Both the position numbers and the translations under genes were made by a program. A stretch of DNA of 64,000 nucleotides from Pusillimonas sp044464525 (lineage in GTDB: Bacteria; Pseudomonadota; Gammaproteobacteria; Burkholderiales; Burkholderiaceae_B), in contig NZ_JBIQLE010000017.1 of assembly GCF_044464525.1 (NCBI RefSeq), forward strand, positions 14,031-78,030, written 5' to 3'. Position 1 is the first letter of the stretch, and each line of letters starts with the position of its first letter. Below the pieces are notes generated by a model. The model was not told the origin of the DNA. It searched no databases and saw only the letters and a program-made list of their open reading frames with translations. This document shows positions 28,286 to 37,718 of the stretch, piece after piece.

Positions 28286-28675
28286 TCAGGAAGTGGCGGG
28301 GGGCGCCCGGGCGAGCGCCGGACTCCAGGTTGTTTCGTTTTGCGGAGGAGTGTTCGGGGCCGCGGCGATGCGCAGCACGAAGTCGGTTCGCGTCGCGGGC
28401 GTGACAGCAACGTCTTCAGGAGAGGTGGAGGGATGGAAGCACAGCAGGCAGTGGCCTTCCTGAGCGTCGACTATTTGGCTTGATGTTGAATCCGGGTCGC
28501 CGTCGACCTGGATGGCGACGAGTTCGGGGCCGTCAACACTGCAAAGTTGAGCCCATACTATGCGCGATGCATCCGGCCCGCCCAGGCCCATCGCCAAAGA
28601 GGGGGCCAGCGTCGAGAACACAAAGGCCAGTAGTACCAGCCAACTGGTGGGTTGCCGTGCTTTTGAACGAGCCAT
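28286..28675 (-). CDS. DUF2946-like secreted/membrane protein with HCxxC motif
   Basis: Read from MARSKARQPTSW, the protein is about 129 residues. It has one N-terminal hydrophobic segment (WLVLLAFVFSTLAPSLAMG) that is a likely signal or anchor, and a GHCLLCFHPS motif near residue 82 typical of DUF2946 proteins. These often lie next to TonB receptors and copper genes. The open frame extends a further 73 codons upstream, but that part is Arg/His-rich and unlikely to be coding. It lies 258 bases upstream of the receptor gene, same strand. Confidence 0.65.
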   Translation of the reverse strand: MARSKARQPTSWLVLLAFVFSTLAPSLAMGLGGPDASRIVWAQLCSVDGPELVAIQVDGDPDSTSSQIVDAQEGHCLLCFHPSTSPEDVAVTPATRTDFVLRIAAAPNTPPQNETTWSPALARAPPATS

Positions 28676-28761
28676 GGTCGGAAGGCTATGGAAAATTAAT
28701 CGCCGGGCTTGCCAGCGATTTTTTTGAATCTTAGCATGCCCTGTTGCCTGAAAGCGGCACG

Positions 28762-30087
28762 CTAACCGCGAAGGCCGTTCCAAAGAATGATACCTATGGC
28801 GATGGGGCTGATTACGCCGATTAAAATTCGGCGCCACGTGGCGACGGCCCCTTTTTTCGGCCGGCCGTGCCATTGGGTTTGGAGAGCTCGCCATATCACC
28901 CAGCCGGCAAACAGCGCGGTGAACAGCCCGCCCATGGGCAGCATGACGTTGGTGGCCACGTAATCGAGCCAGTCGAATGCGTTGCGATCACCCCATTGCA
29001 GCGCTGGCATCCCACCCATGCTCAGCGATGCCAGCGAGCCAAGAAGAAACAGGCCGACGCCCGCGGCCGCGCAGGCAGCGCGTCGGCTCAGCCCGGCATG
29101 TTCCATGAGAAAAGCCACCACGACCTCGAGCATGGAGATGGAGGACGTCAGCGCTGCGATGAACAGAAGCGCGAAAAAAATCATGCCAAAGAAATTTCCC
29201 CAAGGCAGATAGGAAAATACGATGGGCATGGTTACGAAGGTAAGGCCAGGGCCGGCGCCCTGGTCGAGTCCCAGCGCATATGCCGGCGGCAACACCAGAA
29301 GCCCCCCCAGGATGCAGCTAAGCAGGGTAAGCAAGGTTACGGTCAAGGCCGCGCGGCTGATATTGGTGGAGGCCGGCAGATAGGAACCATAGGTGGGCAT
29401 GATTCCCAGCGCCAGCGACAGGGTGAAGAATGACAGGCCCAGGGCGTCAAGCACCGACTGCATGTTCAGGCCGGCAAAATCGGGCACCAGAAAGGCCGAT
29501 ACGCCCGCCCAGGCTCCCGGCACCATGAGCCCCCGAACGATCAGAAGGCACATCATGAAGAAGAGGCAGGGCATCAGCACCTTGGAAATGTCTTCGATGC
29601 CTCCGCGTACGCCTCCCGCAACGCCGCTGATGGTTGCCGCCATGAATAGCGCGTGATAGAAGAGCGGTTCCCAGGGATGCCCCGCCAGAGCGGCGAAATT
29701 GGCCTGGAGGATGTCCGGATCGCGCGTCAGCGCGGTGGTCATGGTCTTCCAGACGTAGGCGATGGTCCAGCCGCCCACCACGCTGTAATACGACAGGATG
29801 GTTGCGCTGGCAATGACGCCCAGCAGGCCGACCAGGCTCCAGGCGTTTCCGCCTAAGTGCCGGTAGGCGCCGAAGGCGCCCGCGTTGCCGGCCCGGCCTA
29901 TGCTCATCTCAACCCGCAGCAGCGACAGGCCTATGGTTAATGTCAGGACGATGAACAGCAGCAGAAAGGCGCCGCTTCCCTGATGGGCGGTGACATAGGG
30001 AAATTTCCAGATGGCCCCCAGCCCAACCGCCGAGCCCGTGGCGGCGAGAATGAAACCCAGGTTTGATCCCCAACGGGCACGTTCCAT
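28762..30087 (-). CDS. Neurotransmitter:sodium symporter (SNF) family transporter
   Basis: This 441-residue protein has about 11-12 membrane spans. It begins with WGSNLGFILAATGSAVGLGAIWKFPYVTAHQGSGAF, the SNF family signature that forms the Na+ and substrate sites in LeuT-type folds. The later GLSFFTLSLALGIMPTYGSYL segment is also typical. The family imports amino acids or similar compounds with sodium. Substrate is not known. It lies 41 bases downstream of gshA on the same strand, so co-transcription is possible. Confidence 0.92.
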   Translation of the reverse strand: MERARWGSNLGFILAATGSAVGLGAIWKFPYVTAHQGSGAFLLLFIVLTLTIGLSLLRVEMSIGRAGNAGAFGAYRHLGGNAWSLVGLLGVIASATILSYYSVVGGWTIAYVWKTMTTALTRDPDILQANFAALAGHPWEPLFYHALFMAATISGVAGGVRGGIEDISKVLMPCLFFMMCLLIVRGLMVPGAWAGVSAFLVPDFAGLNMQSVLDALGLSFFTLSLALGIMPTYGSYLPASTNISRAALTVTLLTLLSCILGGLLVLPPAYALGLDQGAGPGLTFVTMPIVFSYLPWGNFFGMIFFALLFIAALTSSISMLEVVVAFLMEHAGLSRRAACAAAGVGLFLLGSLASLSMGGMPALQWGDRNAFDWLDYVATNVMLPMGGLFTALFAGWVIWRALQTQWHGRPKKGAVATWRRILIGVISPIAIGIILWNGLRG

Positions 30088-30128
30088 GTCCTTCCCTCAG
30101 AGGTTGCCTATGCCGTTGATGCCGGGCC

Positions 30129-31709
30129 TTATGCCGCCGCAGCGGGGCGATACAGGCCCGCATGATAACGGGCGATGTAGTCGTCGAAACTTTCGGTGTC
30201 GTCCTGCTCGAGCTGCGCTTGGGCTTGCAGGGACTCTGTCGCGGCACGCATGAACGCTTGTTCGGTGGTGGAATCGAGTGGTGCGGCAAGCAAGGCGTCG
30301 CGGTGCGCACGGCTTTGGCGCACGGTGAACTCATGCAAGCCCGCGCCCGATTGGCGCAGGTCGCGAAGCAGGGTTGCCGAAGGGGTAAGCTCGGGATCGC
30401 GAATTTTGTCCAACTGGGCCAGCACCGCTTGTCGGTGATCATCGCCGGTGCCGGTTGCATCGAGCAATGCCGCGTATTCGAGCATGCGCTCGAGCAGATC
30501 GGAGCCCCAGTCTCGCAGGCTGATCTGGTTGCCGCGATGCGCAAGCGTCAGGCCCGGCTTGCGGCCTTCTTTGGCGACGAGGGCGAAGTTGTCGTGGCTG
30601 TCGCGACAGAAACCGTTCTGAGGAAAGAAGGGGCTGTCTTCGACTGCGCAGAACAGCAGGAAGGTATCCATGAAGCGGCTCGTTTCGGCGCTGATGCCCA
30701 ACGGAGCGTATGGGTCGATGTCCAGGCAGCGTACTTCAACGTACTCGACGCCTCGTGCCGCCAGCGCAGTGGACGGACGCTCGCAGCGCTCGACGCTGCG
30801 TTTGGGACGGATGCTTGAATAGAATTCGTTCTCGATTTGCAGGACATTGGTGTTGAGCTGTATCCATTGCCCGTTCCGATGGGTTCCGATGGCCTGATAG
30901 GCAGGCCACGGAGTGGTCACGGCATCGTAGATGCGCTGCAAGAAGGTTTCAATGTCGTTGTAGCAAAGCTGCAGGTCGGATTGGGCCTTGTCCTGGTTGT
31001 TGTACCCCAGGTCGCTCATGCGCAGACTGGTGGCATAAGGCAAAAACAATGTGCCGGAATCCAGTGCATGCAGGTCGTGCCGCGCATCGCCCAGGAAGCT
31101 GCGCGACACGGCGGGCGAAGCCCCCAATAGGTACATCAGCAGCCATGAATAGCGAGTGAAATTGCGGATGAGCGCCAGATAGCCCTTGGAGCGGCGTTCG
31201 GCCGGGGTAGTGCCTTCGGTACCCAGTACCTCCCAGAGCTCTTCGGGCAGCGAAAGGTTGTAATGAACCCCCGCGATGCACTGCATGGTCTTGCCGTAAC
31301 GTTCAGCCAGGCCGCGCCGATACACGTGTTTAAGCATGCCGCTGTTGGAGGTTCCGTACCAGGCGATTGGAATATCTGGCTCGGCGGGCAGGTGGCTGGG
31401 CATGGACTGATTCCAGAGCAGCTCGTTTTTCAGCCGCCGGGCGACGAACTTATGTACGTCTTCAAGTTCGGCCATCAAGCCGGGAACTGAGTCGTGGGTG
31501 CCGGTAATGAGCTCAAGCAGCGCTTCGGAATAATCGGTGGTGATGTGCGGATTGGTTAACGCGCTGCCCAGCACGCGCGGATGAGGCGAGAGGGCCAGAG
31601 CGCCGTCCGCGTCCACGCGCAGGCCTTCTTTTTCGATGCCGCGCAGTATGCCGGCGAGCATCGGAACATGAGACCGCAGTAGGCCGTGGCGTGGAGCGTT
31701 GTCAGTCAT
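30129..31709 (-). CDS. gshA: Glutamate-cysteine ligase
   Basis: This 526-residue cytoplasmic enzyme joins glutamate and cysteine with ATP in the first step of glutathione synthesis. It is the proteobacterial type, with GIEKEGLRVDADG near residue 24, TTDYSEALLELITG, and MQCIAGVHYNLSLPEELW. Length matches this class (about 520). The C-terminal 40 residues are Gln/Glu/Ala-rich. No gshB is in the window. It is divergent from a lipoprotein gene. Confidence 0.95.
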   Translation of the reverse strand: MTDNAPRHGLLRSHVPMLAGILRGIEKEGLRVDADGALALSPHPRVLGSALTNPHITTDYSEALLELITGTHDSVPGLMAELEDVHKFVARRLKNELLWNQSMPSHLPAEPDIPIAWYGTSNSGMLKHVYRRGLAERYGKTMQCIAGVHYNLSLPEELWEVLGTEGTTPAERRSKGYLALIRNFTRYSWLLMYLLGASPAVSRSFLGDARHDLHALDSGTLFLPYATSLRMSDLGYNNQDKAQSDLQLCYNDIETFLQRIYDAVTTPWPAYQAIGTHRNGQWIQLNTNVLQIENEFYSSIRPKRSVERCERPSTALAARGVEYVEVRCLDIDPYAPLGISAETSRFMDTFLLFCAVEDSPFFPQNGFCRDSHDNFALVAKEGRKPGLTLAHRGNQISLRDWGSDLLERMLEYAALLDATGTGDDHRQAVLAQLDKIRDPELTPSATLLRDLRQSGAGLHEFTVRQSRAHRDALLAAPLDSTTEQAFMRAATESLQAQAQLEQDDTESFDDYIARYHAGLYRPAAAA

Positions 31710-31737
31710 GGAAAGAGTCTATCTCTTGATACGAATG

Positions 31738-31767
31738 TTGGGATGATTTTACCCGAGCACTTACAAT
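31738..31767 (+). promoter_or_regulatory. Possible promoter of the lipoprotein gene
   Basis: TTGGGA (31738-31743) and TACAAT (31762-31767) are separated by 18 bases, with an expected start near 31774 and a leader of about 90 bases. Confidence 0.35.
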
Positions 31768-31863
31768 GCGCGGAGGGGCTTATTGTCGGCCATTTTCGTG
31801 GACTAGGCGAAAATACGCCGGCGCATTGGTGAAACGAGCTCCGGCAAGACATATGGGATCGAA

Positions 31864-32367
31864 ATGGGGATGAAGCGGATCTGCGCGGGATTGCTCTTCA
31901 CGGTGTGTATCGCGGGATGTTCGCCTGAATACAACTGGCGCGAAGTGGCCGTCGGCGACGATGTCGGCCTGGTATTGTTTCCCGACAAGCCCCGGGTCGA
32001 GACGCGAACACTGGAGTTTTCCGGTCAACAAGTGCGGTTCACCCTTACGACGGCCGAGGTGGGCGGCAGCATTTTTGCAGTGGGCCACGCACCGTGGCCA
32101 CAGGCGATGCAAGCCGACGAACAGTTGCGGCGCGAACTGGGCCATGCGGTGATTTCGTCGCTTTACCGTAATCTGGGTGGCGAGGCCCCCGCCGAACTGC
32201 CTGCTTTCGGAGAGTCGTTTGACGTCGAGGGCTCATCAATGCAGCTTCAGGCCCGCGTCTGGTTATCGAGGCAGGCTCTGGTCGAGGGGATGGTCATGGG
32301 GCCGACCGAAGATTTTCCTAGCGCGGCTGCGGGCGAGTTTCTTGATTCGGTAGCCAAGGGACGCTGA
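31864..32367 (+). CDS. Hypothetical lipoprotein, 167 residues
   Basis: I do not recognise the family. The N-terminus has a basic start (MGMKR), a hydrophobic core and a lipobox ending in IAGC (Cys at about residue 19), so it should be lipid-anchored in the envelope. The mature part is a mixed alpha/beta sequence with no known motif. Its last 121 bases overlap, on the opposite strand, the 3' end of the LuxR-type HTH gene. Confidence 0.7.
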   Translation: MGMKRICAGLLFTVCIAGCSPEYNWREVAVGDDVGLVLFPDKPRVETRTLEFSGQQVRFTLTTAEVGGSIFAVGHAPWPQAMQADEQLRRELGHAVISSLYRNLGGEAPAELPAFGESFDVEGSSMQLQARVWLSRQALVEGMVMGPTEDFPSAAAGEFLDSVAKGR

Positions 32368-32576
32368 GGGGGCGAGGCGCCGGGCAGAAAACCATGCTGG
32401 TATGCCGCTGCAATGGCGGCCTGGCGACCGCGCGCGCGAAGCTTCCGACAGGCGTTCTGGATATGAAAGTTGATGGTGCGTTCGGTTATGCCCAGGATGG
32501 CGCCGATCTCCCAACTGGTTTTACCCATTGAGGCCCAATGCAAGCATTCGTGCTCGCGACCTGTCAACGGCTTCAT
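32247..32576 (-). CDS. Stand-alone LuxR-type (GerE) HTH protein
   Basis: This 109-residue protein begins directly with the LuxR-type helix-turn-helix (residues 2-64: LTGREHECLHWASMGKTSWEIGAI.. TINFHIQNACRKL). The tail (65-109) is Pro/Ser-rich and is read antisense to the lipoprotein gene. Quorum-sensing LuxR proteins have a 160-residue ligand domain before this HTH. Here an in-frame TAA lies just upstream of the ATG, and AGGAG is positioned 8 bases before it, so the short form is what is made. It is either a genuine HTH-only regulator or a remnant of a truncated LuxR gene. Confidence 0.7.
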   Translation of the reverse strand: MKPLTGREHECLHWASMGKTSWEIGAILGITERTINFHIQNACRKLRARGRQAAIAAAYQHGFLPGASPPQRPLATESRNSPAAALGKSSVGPMTIPSTRACLDNQTRA

Positions 32577-32776
32577 TCTGTTTTCTCCTGGTTACGGCTT
32601 GGTTGGCCGTTTGTTATTGATGTCTTGCAGTCCGAATGTATCAAGTTTATTCAAGAGGGTAAATCGACTGGGGACAAAAGCGCGCCTGCCTTGGTGCTAG
32701 AATACGATCATGTTAGTGGCGCCGATTTGCTTGATCCGCTTGCGGGCGCCTGATAAATCCAGCTAAAGAGGTCCAT

Positions 32777-34027
32777 ATGGCCCCATTGAACACATCCCTC
32801 GCAACCTCCCACGCCACATCAACCGCCTCGGCACAACCTGTGCCGGTTCCGGCCGGTTCCGTGGGCCTGGTGTCTCCCCAATTCATTACTTTCGACGAGC
32901 CGCTCAAACTGAGCAGCGGCCAGGTTCTGCCATGCTACGAACTTGCCGTTGAAACCTATGGTTCGCTCAACGCCGAGCGCAGCAATGCGGTCTTGATCTG
33001 CCACGCGCTCAACGCCTCGCATCATGTGGCGGGCATGTCGGCGGAAAACCCCAAGGACGTCGGCTGGTGGGACAATATGGTGGGGCCGGGCAAGGCCGTG
33101 GATACCGACCGTTTCTTCGTCATTGGCGTCAACAATATCGGTTCGTGCTTCGGCTCGACCGGGCCGGCCAGCATCAATCCCGAGACCGGCAGGCCTTGGG
33201 GGGCGTCGTTTCCCATGCTTACGGTCAAGGATTGGGTGCTTGCCCAGGCCCGCCTGGCGGATCATTTCGGCATCGATAAGTTTGCCGCCGTGATGGGAGG
33301 GTCGCTGGGCGGCATGCAAGCGCTCGGGTGGGCCATTACGTGTCCTGAGCGTGTCGAGCATTGCATTGTCATTGCCAGCACGCCGCGCCTGTCCGCACAG
33401 AATATCGGCTTCAACGAGGTTGCCCGCCGCGCCATTATCTCGGACCCCGATTTTCATGGCGGCAACTACTATGATCATGGCACGGTGCCCCGCAAGGGCT
33501 TGGCGGTGGCGCGAATGATCGGCCATATCACCTATCTTTCCGACGATGATATGGCGGCCAAATTCGGCCGCACTCAACGCTCTCCGGCCGAGAACGGCGA
33601 ATATCATTACGGTTACGGCGTTGAATTCGAGGTTGAGTCCTATCTGCGTTATCAGGGCGACAAGTTTTCCACTTATTTTGACGCGAACACGTATCTGCTG
33701 ATAACGCGAGCGCTGGATTATTTCGATCCGTCCCGCACAAGCGGCGGCGACCTGGCCAAAGCGCTAAGCGTGGCCAAGGCCGAGTTCCTTCTTGTGTCTT
33801 TCAGTACCGATTGGCGCTTTCCGCCGTCGCGCTCGCGCGAGATGGTGCAGGCGCTGCTTAAGAACAAGACGCCGGTCACCTATGCCGAGATCGACGCGCC
33901 GCACGGTCATGACGCCTTTTTGCTGGAAGATGCGCGTTACCACGCGGTCGTGCAGGGGTACTACGATCGCATCGCTTCCCAGCTCGGCCTGCCTGAACGT
34001 CAATCGGTCAATGGGGTGCTGGCATGA
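32777..34027 (+). CDS. metX: Homoserine O-acyltransferase
   Basis: This 416-residue alpha/beta hydrolase acylates homoserine for methionine synthesis. The nucleophile elbow GGSLGGMQALGWA has Ser176, and the catalytic histidine is His378 in APHGHDAFLL. The acyl donor may be succinyl-CoA or acetyl-CoA; proteobacterial MetX paired with MetW often uses succinyl-CoA, but this is not decided here. The first 30 residues (Thr/Ser/Ala/Pro-rich) precede the conserved fold. AAGAGG lies upstream of the ATG. The stop overlaps the metW start. Confidence 0.93.
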   Translation: MAPLNTSLATSHATSTASAQPVPVPAGSVGLVSPQFITFDEPLKLSSGQVLPCYELAVETYGSLNAERSNAVLICHALNASHHVAGMSAENPKDVGWWDNMVGPGKAVDTDRFFVIGVNNIGSCFGSTGPASINPETGRPWGASFPMLTVKDWVLAQARLADHFGIDKFAAVMGGSLGGMQALGWAITCPERVEHCIVIASTPRLSAQNIGFNEVARRAIISDPDFHGGNYYDHGTVPRKGLAVARMIGHITYLSDDDMAAKFGRTQRSPAENGEYHYGYGVEFEVESYLRYQGDKFSTYFDANTYLLITRALDYFDPSRTSGGDLAKALSVAKAEFLLVSFSTDWRFPPSRSREMVQALLKNKTPVTYAEIDAPHGHDAFLLEDARYHAVVQGYYDRIASQLGLPERQSVNGVLA

Positions 34028-34689
34028 GCCAAGATGTCTTGACACGGCAGGCGTTGGGGCCCGGCGAGCCAGCTGACAAACATGGTTTGCGGCCCGACCT
34101 GGCGCGCATCGCCGACTGGATCGCGCAAGGCAGCCGGGTGCTCGACCTGGGCTGCGGCGACGGGACCTTGCTGGCGCATCTGCGCGACCATAAAAGTGTA
34201 GACGGAGCGGGCGTCGAGTTTAATGACGCCCGGGTGATCAAAGCGGTGCGTCGCGGCGTGCGGGTCATACAGCAAAACCTCGAGGAAGGCCTGGCCCTGT
34301 TCGACGACCAGCAATTCGATTCGGTGGTCTTGTCGCAAACTCTTCAGTCGATGCACCATACCGAGCACATCCTGAAGGAAATGGCGCGTGTGGCGCATTA
34401 CGGCATCGTATCGTTTCCCAATTTCGGCTATTGGCCGCACGGGTTTTCCATTTTGCGCGGACGCATGCCCGTCACGGGCGAGATGCCCTATCAATGGTAC
34501 GACACGCCGAACATCCATCTATGCACGCTCAAGGATTTCGAGTCCCTGGCTCAAAAGCTTGATCTGCGCATCACGCACCTGGCCACGTTCAACCATGCAA
34601 AAGAGGTAAAGTTCTTGGCGGGCTGGCGAAGTACGCTGGCCGTTTATCGTTTCGAATCGCCCATGGCGTCGAGGCAGGGACAACCTTAA
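34024..34689 (+). CDS. metW: Methionine biosynthesis protein MetW
   Basis: This 221-residue protein has a class I SAM-methyltransferase fold with motif I VLDLGCGDGTLLAHL and FDSVVLSQTLQSMHH. MetW accompanies MetX in many proteobacteria and activates it or helps the acyl transfer step. The ATG overlaps the metX TGA by four bases (ATGA), so the two are translationally coupled. Confidence 0.94.
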   Translation: MSQDVLTRQALGPGEPADKHGLRPDLARIADWIAQGSRVLDLGCGDGTLLAHLRDHKSVDGAGVEFNDARVIKAVRRGVRVIQQNLEEGLALFDDQQFDSVVLSQTLQSMHHTEHILKEMARVAHYGIVSFPNFGYWPHGFSILRGRMPVTGEMPYQWYDTPNIHLCTLKDFESLAQKLDLRITHLATFNHAKEVKFLAGWRSTLAVYRFESPMASRQGQP

Positions 34690-34717
34690 AACAATTCCGG
34701 GGGCGGCCATCGCTTCA

Positions 34718-35965
34718 TTGACCAACGTTTATGCCAGCCCGCGCGTTGCGCCATTGCTGGTGCTCGGCTTTGCCAGCGGCTTGCCGCTGGCACTTACCAG
34801 CGGAACCTTGCAAGCCTGGGCCACCGTGTCCGGGGTTTCGCTGCAGAATATCGGTTTTCTCACTTTGGTCGGCACGGCGTACACCCTGAAATTCCTTTGG
34901 GCTCCGCTGGTTGATCGGTACGCGCCGCCCTTTTTGGGGCGCCGACGAAGCTGGATGTTCATCTGCCAGGTTGTGCTGGCTATCACTATTGCGTGCATGG
35001 GGCTGCTGTCGCCGGCGCAGAATCTGGGATGGCTGGCGATGCTGGCCGTCTTGGTCGCCTTCTTGTCGGCCACCCAGGATATTGCGTTCGATGCCTACAG
35101 CACCGATGTGTTGCGAGACAAAGAGCGCGCCGCGGGTGCTGCACTGAAAGTGCTCGGGTATAGGCTGGCAATGATTGTCTCAGGCGGCTTGGCGCTGGTG
35201 CTGGCCGGCACGTGGTTGGGCTGGGAACACACCTACATGCTGATGGGCGCTTTCATGCTGATCTGCGCCGTGGCTACCTTGCTGGCCCCGGAACCCGAAG
35301 TGGTGGCACAAGCGCCGCGCACCCTGGGCGAGGCCGTGGTACAGCCGCTGGCCGAGTTCTTCAACCGCCGCGGCGCGGTCATGATTTTGCTGCTAATCGT
35401 GTTGTACAAGTTGGGCGACGCCTTTGCCGGCGCCCTGTCTACCACGTTTTTGCTGCGTGGCGCGGGTTTCAGCGTAGACGAAGTCGGCATGGTCAACAAG
35501 ATATTCGGTCTGGCCGCCACCATCGTGGGCGCCCTGGCGGGCGGGGCCTTGATGTCTCGCATGGGTTTGTACCGGTCGCTGATGTGGTTCGGCCTGTTGC
35601 AGGCGGTGTCCAACTTTGGCTATTGGGTACTTGCGGTGACGCCGCCTCATTTGTATTCCATGGCCCTGGTGGTGGGTGTCGAGAACATTTGCGGCGGCCT
35701 GGGCACCGCCGCTTTCGTGGCGCTGCTTATGGCGTTGTGCAACCAGCGCTTCTCGGCCACTCAGTTTGCATTGCTGTCCGCCTTGTCGGCGGTGGGCCGC
35801 ACTTATCTGGCGGGCCCCCTTACTCCGCCTCTGGTCGAGAACCTGGGATGGCCGATGTTCTTTGTGCTGACCGTGCTTATCGCCTTGCCGGGGTTGCTGC
35901 TGCTGTGGTGGAAGCGGCGTGAAATCCGTGATCTGGATAGCACTCCCGAGCCTGGCGCCGCCTAA
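34718..35965 (+). CDS. ampG: AmpG-like muropeptide MFS permease
   Basis: This 415-residue protein has 12 predicted membrane spans. The opening SPRVAPLLVLGFASGLPLALTSGTLQAWATVSG and the ATQDIAFDAYSTDVL motif match AmpG, which imports anhydromuropeptides from cell-wall turnover for recycling. The only in-frame start near the homology is TTG at 34718, with GGGGG upstream. It follows metW by 28 bases. Confidence 0.88.
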   Translation: MTNVYASPRVAPLLVLGFASGLPLALTSGTLQAWATVSGVSLQNIGFLTLVGTAYTLKFLWAPLVDRYAPPFLGRRRSWMFICQVVLAITIACMGLLSPAQNLGWLAMLAVLVAFLSATQDIAFDAYSTDVLRDKERAAGAALKVLGYRLAMIVSGGLALVLAGTWLGWEHTYMLMGAFMLICAVATLLAPEPEVVAQAPRTLGEAVVQPLAEFFNRRGAVMILLLIVLYKLGDAFAGALSTTFLLRGAGFSVDEVGMVNKIFGLAATIVGALAGGALMSRMGLYRSLMWFGLLQAVSNFGYWVLAVTPPHLYSMALVVGVENICGGLGTAAFVALLMALCNQRFSATQFALLSALSAVGRTYLAGPLTPPLVENLGWPMFFVLTVLIALPGLLLLWWKRREIRDLDSTPEPGAA

Positions 35966-36097
35966 GCCGCGTCGCAAGTTGGTTAAGCTTCAGGACTCAG
36001 GCGCTGGGGCGCCCCTTGGGGGCCGGGGGGCTACCGCGTCGTTGCTGCGCTCTGCAGGCTATGATGCGGGTTGTTTTTTCATTATCCAGGGGTTGTG

Positions 36098-36880
36098 ATG
36101 TTGCGTGTTATTTCCGCCAATCTGAATGGAATCCGGTCTGCGACCAGCAAGGGTTTTTTACCTTGGGCAGAGGCGCAAAATGCCGATTTCATCTGTTTGC
36201 AAGAGCTCAAGGCGCAAGAGGCCAATATGACCCCGGAAATGCTGGCGCTACCCGGCGCCACGGGGTATTTCCATTATGCCGAGAAAAAAGGCTATAGCGG
36301 TGTGGGCATCTATGCGCGCCACGAACCCAATGATGTGATCGTGGGGCTCGGCGTGCCCGAGATCGACGCCGAAGGCCGGTATCTGGAGCTGGTCTACGAC
36401 AAGCTGGCGCTGATTTCCGTCTATCTGCCTTCAGGCTCCAGCGGCGAACATCGTCAAACCGCGAAGTTCGCCTTCATGGAGCATTTCTTTGGCCATCTGC
36501 ACGACCTGTCGCGACGCGGCTGCCAGGTGATATTGTGCGGCGACTGGAATATCGCTCACCAGGAAATCGACCTCAAGAACTGGAAGGGCAATCTCAAGAA
36601 CAGCGGCTTTCTGCCCGAAGAGCGGGCTTGGCTGACGCGGGTCTTTGATGAACTTGCCTGGGTCGACGTATATCGCCGCTTGTATCCGGACGCCACCGGC
36701 GAAGCCTACACGTGGTGGAGCAATCGCGGCCAAGCCAGGGCCAACAATGTGGGCTGGCGCATTGATTACCAGATCGCCACGCGCGACATTGCCAACACGG
36801 CCACGCAGGCATCCATCTATAAAGAGCAGTGGTTCAGCGACCACGCGCCGCTTACCATCGATTACGACTGGAAGCTGTAG
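36098..36880 (+). CDS. xthA: Exodeoxyribonuclease III
   Basis: This protein of about 260 residues is an exonuclease III/AP endonuclease that cuts at abasic sites in base-excision repair. It has the N-terminal metal-binding ISANLNGIRSA, the catalytic glutamate in LQELKAQ, the GDWNIAH motif and the final SDHAPLTIDYD. I start it at MLRVISAN (36098), which has CAGGGG upstream; an ATG nine codons earlier is open but less likely. Confidence 0.94.
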   Translation: MLRVISANLNGIRSATSKGFLPWAEAQNADFICLQELKAQEANMTPEMLALPGATGYFHYAEKKGYSGVGIYARHEPNDVIVGLGVPEIDAEGRYLELVYDKLALISVYLPSGSSGEHRQTAKFAFMEHFFGHLHDLSRRGCQVILCGDWNIAHQEIDLKNWKGNLKNSGFLPEERAWLTRVFDELAWVDVYRRLYPDATGEAYTWWSNRGQARANNVGWRIDYQIATRDIANTATQASIYKEQWFSDHAPLTIDYDWKL

Positions 36881-36910
36881 GTGCTGCGAGCCGCGGTCGG
36901 GCATGGCTTG

Positions 36911-37636
36911 CTAGCGCACGGGCAGAAAGTTGAAGAAAAGCAGCCCTTGCATGTAGTTGATGCCGACGCGGCGGATGTTTTCATCCAGCAGGTTGGCCAC
37001 CAGGTCGAGCCGGCCGACCAACTGGCCGAACTCTCTTTCAAAACTCAGGTTGGTGACGCTGCCGGACATTTCATTGGCCAGCAGTAACGGTGCGCCATGG
37101 GCGTCGGTGCGGCTGGCCAGCAGCCAAGCGGCGATTTCGACGTTGCGGGCTGCGTTGTAGACATGTCGGGCGTCCAGCACGTCAGAGACGTAGAACCGGG
37201 TCTTGCCGCCGTGCGACTGGATGATCATGTCGGACAGTCCGAGCACAAAAGCAGCCACCCGATCGCCCTGGTATTGAGGATCAAGCGCAACAGACAATAT
37301 CTGGATGTCGCGAAGGCCTTGCAGGCCTTGGGGCGCGCGGCCGCTATGAATGGCCTTGCTTCCTTCGAGCACCGCCGCGTCCAAGTCGGGGGCGCCGGAT
37401 TTTCGCCATTCGCGCGGGTTGCGCCGATATAGTTTTTCGAGCAGGCGGGACAGGCTGTCCAGATTGTCGCGCATGGCGATGGTGACCGTGCGGTTGAAGT
37501 CGGTCTGGGCCAACTGATCGAACGACATGTCTTCGGTGGTGGGGCCGTTGCCTGAAACGACGGCGGAGGGCGCCACGCATCCGGACACCGCCATGCTCAA
37601 GATCAGGATCGACAGCGCAATCCGGCTATGACTCAT
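36911..37636 (-). CDS. Hypothetical lipoprotein, 241 residues
   Basis: The signal peptide has a lipobox ending MAVSGC (Cys at about residue 20), so this is an exported lipoprotein. The mature part is alpha-rich and soluble, including ..LLEKLYRRNPREW.., LGLSDMIIQSHGGKTRFYVSDVLDARHVYNAARNVEIAAWLL and a hydrophobic C-terminal INYMQGLLFFNFLPVR. I recall similar proteins in other Burkholderiales but no function. It is convergent with xthA. Confidence 0.75.
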   Translation of the reverse strand: MSHSRIALSILILSMAVSGCVAPSAVVSGNGPTTEDMSFDQLAQTDFNRTVTIAMRDNLDSLSRLLEKLYRRNPREWRKSGAPDLDAAVLEGSKAIHSGRAPQGLQGLRDIQILSVALDPQYQGDRVAAFVLGLSDMIIQSHGGKTRFYVSDVLDARHVYNAARNVEIAAWLLASRTDAHGAPLLLANEMSGSVTNLSFEREFGQLVGRLDLVANLLDENIRRVGINYMQGLLFFNFLPVR

Positions 37637-37718
37637 ATTCTTAGTTCTATGGATTCATCGGGCGAGCGTCGAGCGGGACGTCGCTTGCTTCAGTCGCCAA
37701 GACTTTATCAGATAAGAG

